From: Patescibacteria group bacterium UBA6164
GTDB taxonomy: Bacteria; Patescibacteriota; Gracilibacteria; BD1-5; UBA6164
Direction of reading: 5' to 3'
NCBI GenBank assembly: GCA_002422305.1
Contig: DIUG01000034.1
Location: forward strand, 1-13,045
DNA: 13,045 nt
The notes under the pieces are model-generated. The model searched no databases and was not told the DNA's origin. It was given only the letters and a program-made list of their open reading frames with translations. Positions 1 through 7,400 of this stretch are shown here, piece by piece; positions within the stretch are counted from its first letter, which is position 1; each line of letters begins with the position of its first letter. The translations under genes were made by a program, and so were the position numbers.

Positions 1-1
1 A

Positions 2-661
2 AAAAATATAAATGTATGAGAATTAGTAGAAAAGATAAATGTATGAAAGTTAACAGTATCAGAATTACATTTAAAACTAGAAAAGCTAGATAATATACTA
101 CCAGAAGTATTTTTTCTAAATAGTTGATATCTAACAATATCAAAAACAGAAGAAAATGTGTATACATTGGATTATCCAAATTTGGAAACAAAAAAGATAA
201 TGTGAGAATTTTTTGTAAGTTTGATAAAACCAAATTATGATTTTTCATTGTTGTACGAAATATCAAATCTGCTATATGAATGAATAACAAAAATAGATAA
301 AGAAATAATAAAAGAATGATTAGAATTATTGGTATATAAGTTGATGTCAAATACCCCATATGATTGGATGGTAAAAAATCCAGAATGATGGTTAAAAAGT
401 TTAGTATGATTGACCTTGATACAAAATACGATGTGATATGTGTGAGAGGTACAATGAATAAAATGAAGAAAAGATATGGTAATCCAAACAAAAGATAGAT
501 ACTATATACTAGAATTTAAAGTAGACAAAACTACGAAAGAAGCAATAACACAAATAGAAAAACAATATGTACCATATTTAACAGACGGTAAAAAGATAGT
601 AAAGATATGAGTTAATTGGAATAAGAAAAAAAAGTTATTTGAGATAGAGATAATGGATTAA
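2..661 (+). CDS. PD-(D/E)XK nuclease-domain protein, C-terminal part (5' end outside window)
   Basis: This is the last 219 residues of a protein whose start lies before the window, read with TGA as Gly (13 in-frame TGA). The C-terminal part matches the PDDEXK_9 (DUF1703) nuclease-like domain, which normally follows an AAA-ATPase-like N-terminal domain. A 'GYLTI' strand lies near residue 42, then a helical middle. The nuclease core is GRKDMVI (Asp158), then ILEFKVDKT (Glu171, Lys173), giving the D...ExK signature, followed by the typical A-x-x-QI-x-x-x-x-Y-x-x-PYL helix and an 'IVKIGVNW' strand. The family is common in anaerobic and host-associated bacteria; its physiological role is unsettled, and mobile or defence-like functions have been proposed. 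The catalytic triad looks intact. The ATPase half cannot be seen, so its presence is inferred from the family. A 13-bp hairpin follows the stop. Confidence 0.82.
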
Positions 662-676
662 AATAAAAACTATACG

Positions 677-720
677 ATACGGGTCTCTATGAGAAACTTT
701 TGAGTACTAGAGATCTGTAT
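677..720. repeat. Imperfect 13-bp inverted repeat (hairpin) after the nuclease gene
   Basis: ATACGGGTCTCTA (677-689) can pair with TAGAGATCTGTAT (708-720) over 13 positions, two of them G-U, leaving an 18-base loop. It starts 15 bases after the stop of the PD-(D/E)XK gene. No T run follows directly, so a classical intrinsic terminator is not clear; it could be a 3' mRNA-stabilising hairpin or the end of an old mobile element. The sequence is visible; the function is inferred. Confidence 0.5.
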
Positions 721-839
721 TATAATGAAGTAAAAAAATAAAAAAGATTTGCAAAAGTAAGAAATAAAAATAAAATTATTTTTTACTATACTACAACAAG
801 CTACAATGGAATAGTTTATTCAAAATCATCTGTAATAAA

Positions 840-1115
840 AGACAGGTATTTTTTGTTTTGCCAAAAGTAAAACGAAAGATACTTGTTTTTTTAGTTCATT
901 AAAATAAAACGAGAAAAACTTTAAGTCCGGACTACTTACAAAATAGTATAACTAAATTTAGCTATTAAGTGAGATAAATAGCATATAGTCCGGACTTAAA
1001 AGAGATGAACTTTTAGAAAACTCACCAAAACAAAAATGTCTACTATCTACTTGTTTAATGCAAAAAAATTATGAAGTTTTATTATCAAAAGAGATGTTTT
1101 AACATCTCTTTTTTT
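840..1115 (+). ncRNA. Candidate structured small RNA ending in an intrinsic terminator
   Basis: Four helices stack in order on the + strand. ACAGGTATTTTT (842-853) pairs with AAAGATACTTGT (875-886), with two G-U pairs. AGTTCAT (893-899) pairs with ATGAACT (1005-1011). TTTAAGTCCGGACT (920-933) pairs perfectly with AGTCCGGACTTAAA (987-1000). Inside that, GCTATT (961-966) pairs with AATAGC (977-982). A strong terminator hairpin with a T run follows at 1087-1115, although no coding gene lies just upstream. A TGTAATAAA box at 831-839 could be a -10 element just before the first helix. I checked for RNase P RNA, tmRNA and SRP RNA and do not recognise any of them. It may instead be a long 3' UTR or a decayed palindromic element. 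Confidence 0.35.
1087..1115 (+). terminator. Rho-independent terminator
   Basis: AAAAGAGATGTT (1087-1098) pairs perfectly with AACATCTCTTTT (1101-1112) across a two-base gap (TT), effectively a tetraloop or slightly larger loop after end fraying. The T run continues to 1115. It ends + strand transcription before ftsX, either from the distant nuclease gene or from the candidate small RNA. Confidence 0.75.
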
Positions 1116-1118
1116 AAG

Positions 1119-1144
1119 TAGAGATAAAAAATCTTTTATCTCTA
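1119..1144. repeat. 11-bp perfect inverted repeat
   Basis: TAGAGATAAAA (1119-1129) and TTTTATCTCTA (1134-1144) form an 11-bp stem with a 4-base loop, four bases downstream of the terminator. The stem shares the GAGAT core of the terminator stem. It may be a back-up terminator element, but no clear T run follows on either strand. Confidence 0.5.
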
Positions 1145-1231
1145 AATTTTATTAGTTCTCCGTAACTTTTTTTTCTTTCTCTTGATGTAAATTGTTTTTT
1201 TATTTTCTTTTCTTAATTTTTTCTATATAAA

Positions 1232-1269
1232 TTGCAAAAAAATATTTTTTAAATAAACTCTTATAAATA
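1232..1269 (+). promoter_or_regulatory. Possible ftsX promoter region
   Basis: TTGCAA at 1232-1237 and TTATAAATA at 1261-1269 lie 25 bases before the ftsX start. The gap between the two is longer than a usual sigma-70 spacer, so they may not act as one -35/-10 pair. The same pair of words recurs before the PKD-protein gene and before the gene starting at the window edge, which is the main reason to note it. Confidence 0.25.
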
Positions 1270-1294
1270 ATTTAAATAATTACTAATAAAATAC

Positions 1295-2179
1295 ATGTTA
1301 ACTCGTATAGCTAAATATTCAGTTAAAAATATACTTAGAAACAAATTTTTAAGTTTTTCTTCTATTCTTGTTCTTACACTTTTAATGTTTTTTATAAATA
1401 TTTTAGTTATTTTGCATGATGTTAGTTTTAAATTAATAGATAGTATAAATTCAAAATTAACTATTTCATTGTATCTAAATGAAAATTATAGTAATAATTC
1501 TATTGAGGTTTTAGATTTAATAGAAGATATAAAAAATATGGATGATTGATGAATATTAGTTCAATATAAGACAAAAGATGATATATTAAAAGAAATGAGC
1601 TACAAGGAGCCTTGACTAGTAAAAATATTAGAAAGAAATAATCCACTACCAGATACAATTGTTTTATCTAATATTAAACTAAATCAATATTCTCAATTGA
1701 ATATGAATATTAAAAATAAAATGTTTATACTTTCAAAAGATGAAAAAGATAAAGAACATTTTGCAAATTATACTTCACAGTATAAAAAAATCAAAAGTAT
1801 AATAAGTATTTTAAATATATTAGAATTTTGATTATATATAATTATTAGTATATTTATAGTATCTATATCTGTAATAATATATTCGGTAATTTGAAATTTT
1901 ATATATTATTATAAAAATGAAATATATATTACTAGACTTGTTTGATGAAGTAAATCTTTTATATATTGACCTTTTGTTTTACAGTGATGAATTTATTCAT
2001 TTGTAGCATTTTTACTAAGTTTAATTATATTTATTGTTATACTTAATAATATAAATGTTATTTTTTCAAATATATATTATTTTTCTTTTTCTATTTTTAT
2101 TTTTTTTCTTGAAATGATATTGTTTGTAATGATTTGATGATTTGCTTGATATTTATCATCAAAAAAATATTTAAAATAA
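1295..2179 (+). CDS. ftsX: Cell division protein FtsX (ABC-type permease)
   Basis: FtsX pairs with the ATPase FtsE at the division site and relays ATP hydrolysis to peptidoglycan hydrolases outside the membrane. The product is 294 aa, the usual family length. Visible features are a cytosolic N-terminus, TM1 at about 20-42, a short extracytoplasmic domain with the conserved NNPLPDTI motif (115-122), and three more membrane segments at about 176-198, 225-250 and 262-285. Between TM2 and TM3 is the family motif EIYITRLVGGSKSFI (208-222). All 13 glycines are TGA codons; under the standard code the frame would stop at residue 84. Its usual partner ftsE is not in the window. The start is the first ATG in frame and has no Shine-Dalgarno sequence; an A/T-rich leader precedes it. 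Confidence 0.9.
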
Positions 2180-2200
2180 TTTTTGTTTTTCAATTGAATA

Positions 2201-2235
2201 AAAAAAGATGATTTCTATATAATATGGAAATCATC
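2201..2235 (-). terminator. Intrinsic terminator of the nitroreductase gene
   Basis: On the - strand, GATGATTTC (2235-2227) pairs with GAAATCATC (2215-2207), extended by about four further pairs towards a small A/T loop, and is followed by a run of six T (2206-2201). It lies between the convergent ends of ftsX and the nitroreductase gene. The T run is only on the - strand side, so it suits the - strand gene best. Confidence 0.75.
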
Positions 2236-2263
2236 AAAATGGATAAAAAAATAATATAAAATT

Positions 2264-2902
2264 TTATTTTACAAATTCAATAATTTCATCTAAATCAAAT
2301 CTAACTTTTTTAAGTTTAGAATATTTATCAGCTTCTTCATCTCTATAACCTATAGGTAAGAGAACTACTGAAGATAATCATTTTTCTTTTAATCATAATA
2401 TTTCATCATACTTTTCACTAATAAATCATCAAATAGCACAACTATCAATTCACATAAAAGCACATATTGTAATCAAATTTCAAAGTGCTATATGTATTTG
2501 ATTTTCTTGCCAATTATTTAGTTTTTCAGGAGTTAGATTAGTTATAAATCATTTCATCATTTCTTCATATCAAATTAAATTTTCTCTACTTCAACCCCTA
2601 ATTTCAATTATTTTATCTAAATAAGAATTTATATTTTTATCTCAAAAATCATTATATTTAGCTAAAACTAATAAATGTGAAGCATTTGAAATTTGTTTTT
2701 GATCCCAACTATGTTCTACTAATTTTTCTCTTAATTCTTGATTTTCTACAATTATCATTTTCCAAGGTTGAAGTCAGAAAGATGAAGGAGTCAATCTAAA
2801 AGATTCTAATATAGTTTGAAAATCGTTATCTTTTATTTTTTTAGTTTTATCAAAAACCTTCGTAGCATATCTCCAATTTTGTACCTCTATTATTTTATTC
2901 AT
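2264..2902 (-). CDS. NAD(P)H-dependent nitroreductase family protein (NfsB-like)
   Basis: This is a predicted cytosolic FMN-dependent oxidoreductase that would use NAD(P)H to reduce nitro compounds, quinones or similar acceptors; the true substrate is unknown. The product is 212 aa, typical for the family. Visible family blocks are RYATKVFD (11-18, FMN phosphate contact), LTPSSFGLQPWKMIIV (37-52), WQENQIHIALGNLIT (131-145), MGIDSCAIGGF (150-160) and VVLLPIGYR (179-187). The Glu of the usual PIEGF-type motif is Gly here (AIGGF); in E. coli NfsB that position contacts the flavin N5 through its backbone, so activity need not be lost. The gene stands alone, with a good -35/-10 pair 38 bases before the start and its own terminator. 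The start ATG lacks a Shine-Dalgarno sequence. Confidence 0.88.
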
Positions 2903-2939
2903 AATTTTATTTTTTAAGTAGTTTTAATTTTAATTAACT

Positions 2940-2968
2940 ATTATATAGTATATTAAAAAAGTTTACAA
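2940..2968 (-). promoter_or_regulatory. Sigma-70-type promoter of the nitroreductase gene
   Basis: On the - strand, TTGTAA (2968-2963) and a perfect TATAAT (2945-2940) are separated by exactly 17 bases. The predicted transcript would start near 2933, leaving a leader of about 30 bases. This is the best promoter match in the window. Confidence 0.6.
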
Positions 2969-3031
2969 ATCAAAACTTTCTATACTTTTCTTTTTGATTT
3001 ATTTTTCTTTTTAGCTAATATTTATTTTGTG

Positions 3032-3089
3032 TATAAATTATATCGGTGGGTTTACTTAAAAAAGGTAAATCTTCCGACCATATTTTTTT
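3032..3089 (+). promoter_or_regulatory. nrdB leader: -10-like box plus terminator-like hairpin (possible attenuator)
   Basis: A TATAAA box (3032-3037) with an upstream TG lies just before a hairpin. In the hairpin, CGGTGGGTTTACT (3044-3056) pairs with GGTAAATCTTCCG (3064-3076) through one mismatch and some G-U pairs; an alternative fold extends outwards through ATAT/ATAT (3040-3043/3080-3083). Seven T follow (3083-3089), as in an intrinsic terminator on the + strand. No + strand gene lies upstream (the neighbour is divergent), so the structure sits inside the presumed 5' UTR of nrdB, 38 bases before its start. This suggests attenuation or a ligand-binding leader. I recognise no named riboswitch class. 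Confidence 0.45.
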
Positions 3090-3127
3090 GTAAAAGTAAA
3101 AAATATTTTAAAAAAATAATAAAAAAA

Positions 3128-4159
3128 ATGAAAGCAAACTTAATATTCAATCCAAATGGACAAGATGATGTTATTTATAGAACAATAATTAAATGAAATA
3201 CTACTTGATTATTTCAATTAAATTCTACAAAATATAGTTGGGCAAAATCTCTTTATCAAGTAATGGTATGAAATTTTTGGATACCAGAAAAAGTTTCAGG
3301 ACTTTGAGAAGATGCTACTCAATTTCATACTTCATTGACAGAAGATGAAAAAATAGCATATAAATGAATATTATCTTTTTTAATTTTTCTTGATTCTATT
3401 CAGACTGTAAATTTACCAAATTTCAGTGATTATATAACTGCTCCAGAAGTAAATTTAATTTTATCAATTCAAGCTTATCAAGAAGCTATTCATTCACAAT
3501 CTTATGCAACTATTTTAGAAACAGTTGTTGATTCTAAAGATAGGGAAGATATATATTATTTTTGGAGAACAGATAAACATTTGTTAGAAAGAAATGAATT
3601 TATATGAAGCATATATCAAAAATTTATAGATGAACCTAACGATGAAAATTTTTTTAGAGGTATAATTTGAAATTTTTTACTTGAAAGTATTTATTTTTAT
3701 AATTGATTTGCTTTTTTTGATACACTTGCTGATCAAGGTAAAATGTCTGCCACTGGTAGAATGATTAATTATATTAGAAGAGATGAATTAACTCATGTTA
3801 CTATTTTTTCTAATATAATTAAAGAAATAAAAAAAGAATTTCCAGATATGTATAATGAAAATATTATTAAAGAAATGATGGAAATAGCAGTTATTCAAGA
3901 AATTAAATGGTCTAAGCATATTTTGGGTAAAAATATTATATGAATGGGTTATGAGAATATAGAAAATTATACTAAATGGTTAGCAAATGAGAGATTAAAT
4001 ATGTTATGAATAAATCCAATTTATACAAATGTAGTAAAAAATCCATATAAACATTTAGATAGATTACAAGATAATAATTGAGATAGAGGTAATTTCTTTG
4101 AATCAACAGTTACTAATTATTCTCAATCAAGTGCTATGAATTGAAGCTGGGATTTTTAA
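3128..4159 (+). CDS. nrdB: Class I ribonucleotide reductase, beta (radical-generating) subunit
   Basis: This subunit holds the dinuclear metal site and radical that let the alpha subunit reduce ribonucleotides to deoxyribonucleotides. The product is 343 aa, normal length, with 12 in-frame TGA read as Gly. All expected ligands are present: Asp89 (FLDSIQ), Glu119 and His122 (EAIHSQSY), Glu186 (LLESIYFY), Glu220 and His223 (RRDELTH). Tyr126 sits four residues after His122, in the place of the radical tyrosine, so it is not one of the Tyr-less types. The C-terminal tail (SSAMNGSWDF) is the usual flexible region that docks on the alpha subunit. No nrdA lies in the window. The start is the first ATG, after eight A, without a Shine-Dalgarno sequence. 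A terminator-like hairpin in the leader suggests regulation by attenuation. Confidence 0.95.
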
Positions 4160-4198
4160 GATTATATTAGTAAAATTGTAGGTAAATAATTTTAAAAT

Positions 4199-4294
4199 TA
4201 ACCCTAACCTGAATCCTTTCCCTTAAATAAGGGCAAGGGGAACAATTGTAGCCTCTCTCCCTTAAAATAAGGGAGAGAATTCAAGAGTGGGTTA
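4199..4294. repeat. 96-bp palindromic repeat with two inner hairpins (MITE/REP-like)
   Basis: The ends are TAACCC (4199-4204) and GGGTTA (4289-4294), and the pairing continues imperfectly inwards (CTGAAT against ATTCAAG). Inside are two arms. CCTTTCCC (4215-4222) pairs partly with GGGCAAGG (4231-4238), and TCTCTCCCTTA (4254-4264) pairs perfectly with TAAGGGAGAGA (4268-4278) over a 3-base loop. Together they would form a three-way junction. It is much richer in G+C than its surroundings. It resembles the CTCTCCC...GGGAGAG intergenic elements spread in many genomes and could also help end nrdB transcription. There is no transposase nearby. Confidence 0.6.
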
Positions 4295-4349
4295 TTTCCC
4301 TACAAGTATAGTATTAAATATTATTATTAATAATTTATTGCTCACTTTT

Positions 4350-4388
4350 TTGCATATAAAATCTTTTTATGATATTATTTTATAAATA
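4350..4388 (+). promoter_or_regulatory. Possible promoter region of the PKD-protein gene
   Basis: TTGCAT (4350-4355) is followed 30 bases later by TTATAAATA (4380-4388), 12 bases before the start codon. A TGATATTAT box (4369-4377) between them gives a more usual -35/-10 spacing with TTGCAT. The start codon has no Shine-Dalgarno sequence. The arrangement of words repeats that before ftsX. Confidence 0.25.
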
Positions 4389-4400
4389 ACTATTTTATAA

Positions 4401-7400
4401 ATGAATACTATGTTTAAAAAGATTAAGCTTATATTTTTAATTATTATAATTACTATTTCTTATAATAGTAGTCTAGTTTATGCAAACGATCCTGTTTATA
4501 CACAATTAAGGCTCGTAGATAAAGGAACATTTAATGAATTTAGATATAAAATAACAGATGCCTATTTTGATTTGAGAAATAAATATGAATTAGATTGAAA
4601 TATTGATGAAAGAAGTGCTAATATTATATTAGATTATTCAAAACAAGGATATAATTATCTACCTGATACTTTAAAAAATAAGAATTATTATAATTCTTTA
4701 CAAACAGCTGTAAATAGATGAATAAAATACCCAAATAATCCTTCAAATTATAAAGCTATTGTTAGTGCTATAGGAGATTTTTTGGATAAAGTAGATATAC
4801 AAACAATTAAATGAAAAGTTGAATCTTTTCCTGATACTTGAAATGCACCTTTAACTGTTTCATTAAGATGAAGTGTAGCAGATCCAACTTGAACTAAAAT
4901 ACCAGCAAATAATTATACTTGGTGGATGTATGATACAAAATGAAAAAGAGTTGTATTAGGAAATGGTGTTTCTATTTGAAAAGTTTTTACAGAAGAGTGA
5001 AAATTTTCTGTATTCTTAGATGTTTCTTCTGCTCATAAAAACGAAGCTTGATATAGAGATGTATTACCATTAGATCTTGTTTCTTCTAAAGTAGATATTA
5101 CAATTAAAGAAAAATTAGCATCACTTATAATAAAAGTTAATTCTATAAATTTATGAAATAAAGAATTGATAAAATTTACACCTGATGAAGCTAGATATTG
5201 ATTAGTATTTGATGCAACAAGTTCTACACCAACTTCTTCAGCAAATTTTTTAAAAACAACTTGGGATTTTTGAAATGGGGTTAAAAGAGAAAATATATGA
5301 TGACCAAAAGTTGAGAGAGTTATTTATGCTACTCAATGAGATTTTCCTGTAACTTTAACTTTATTAACAAATGAGAAAAAAGAAGTTAAAAGAACTTTTA
5401 TAGCAAGTGTTCGTAATCCTATTGCTACTATAAACTCATCATCTGAGGAGTGATTTATGTGAGATAAAATTACTTTTTCAGCACAAACTACAAATAACAA
5501 AAATTTAAGTTATTCTTGGGAGATTATTGATTTAGATAAAGATGCCGTAATATCTAGAAAAACAGGTACATTATTTACATATACCTTTAACGAAAAATGA
5601 AAATATAATGTAAAAATGAATGTAATTGAACCTTCTTGAGAATCAGATACTGATACAAAAATAATATATATAAATTCTAGAGAGCCGGTTGCTAATTTTG
5701 TTACAAGTATACCATCTCCAAATAAACCAAATAGAATCTTTTTTGATGCAACAAAGAGTTATGATCCTGATTTTTCTGATGATTGAAAACTTAAATATTC
5801 ATGGACTATAAATTGAAATAGAGTTGAATTAGAACAGTCAAATCCCAATGGTTCTACATGATATTTTACATTTGATTCTATTTGAGATCATTCTGTAGTT
5901 TTAGATGTAGAAGATCCAGATTGATTAATTTCTCAAAAACAAGAAAAAGTAAAAGTAAATTCTATACTTTCTTTAGATTTTGATATATTTCCTAGAGTAT
6001 CACAAATAACAAATTCTATTAGATTTCGTTCTGTTTCACCAGAAGCAAGATTTTATGAATGGGATTTTTGAAATGGTGATAAAATTTCATGAAAAGAATG
6101 AACTGTTTCATATAAATTCGAGCAAAGCTGAACATTTAAAGTTACATTAAAAGTTATTGATTCAAATGATAGAGAAAATACTTTTACAAAAAATGTATAT
6201 ATTTGAGATTGAGATTCACCATATTCATATATTTCATTATTAGATCAAAATAAGAATGATATATTGTATGATGAAACTGAATGTTCTTGAGAATGAGCAT
6301 ATATTTTAAATAGAATTGATACTGTATTTTTTTCTTGAAATGAAAGTGTTAATATAACTGGTAAAAATGATAGACTATCATATTCATGGAAGATATGACA
6401 AAATGAATATAAAAATGTTTGAGAATTTAGTAAAAAATTCGATGAATTATGATGTTTTCCTATAAAATTAACTGTAACAAGTAATGATAATTGAAAAACA
6501 CATAGTAGTACTACAAATGTAGTTATAAAAAACCTGAAACCGACTTTATCTCATATAGATTTAAAAATAGTTAATGATGAAACTGATCCAGTAATAGTTA
6601 ATGTATCTGCATTATGAGCAAAAGATTTAGATTGAGTTATTCAATCATATTTATGGTATTATTATACAGATATTGATTCTGAACCACAAGATTTTAGAAT
6701 TACAAGATCTCCGTCTACAAATTTTGTTTTACCCAAAATAACTTGAAAATATTATTTTGATGTAGTTATGAAAGATAATAATGAAGATAGAATTACATGA
6801 GAACAAATTAATGCAGGTTCTAAGTACTCTATATCACTTATTTGAGATAATTTAAATACTCCGTTGGTTAGATTAAGTGTAAATAATTCATCAGTTTCTG
6901 TTTTGGATGAAACGATATTTACAGCAAATGTTGAAAATATATTATGACAAGATTTAACTGGTAAAGTAACTTATTCTTGGGATTTTGATTGAGATTGATT
7001 TTATGATAGAGAAACCACAACAAATGTAACTACTTATAAATATACAACTTCTTGAGAAAAACATGCAAAGGTAAAAGTTAAGTATAAATGATTTAGTAAC
7101 ACTAAGACTTTAACTATAAATGTATCTAATATAATATATCCAGAATTTTGATATATTTCTATATGAAATAAATTTATATTTTTTGATAATAGTAAGGGGC
7201 AAGTAGAATGATTGGAATGGAATTTGTGAGATTGAACAATTATTAAAAATAGTAAAAATGTTGTACATGAATATAAAGATGGTCAAGCTTCTCATTTGGT
7301 TACTTTAAAAATATCAGAATGAACAAAAGTAAAAGATATAAAAAAAAGAGTAACTAAAAATGTTAAAAATATAGTATTATCTAGAAAAAGTTGATTAGTT

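Larger units (their letters stand above)
662..1294. other. Gene-free stretch with several inverted repeats
   Basis: No open frame of useful length is seen on either strand, even with TGA read as Gly, because TAA and TAG are frequent in all frames. The stretch holds a hairpin right after the nuclease gene, a cluster of nested helices at 842-1011, a strong terminator at 1087-1115 and a second hairpin at 1119-1144. A T-rich tract without visible structure (about 1145-1230) and the presumed ftsX promoter region complete it. The structured parts are listed separately. Confidence 0.6.

Noticed and set aside
911..933. Resemblance to the RNase P RNA core (GAGGAAAGUCC-like)
   Set aside because: GAGAAAAACTTTAAGTCC differs in the invariant core, and AGTCCGGACT is matched by an inverted copy nearby, which RNase P RNA does not have; no ACAGAA-type partner in a sensible place was found.
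7110..7295. Short hydrophobic - strand open frame
   Set aside because: It lies opposite a PKD domain of the large + strand gene and shows no recognisable domain.
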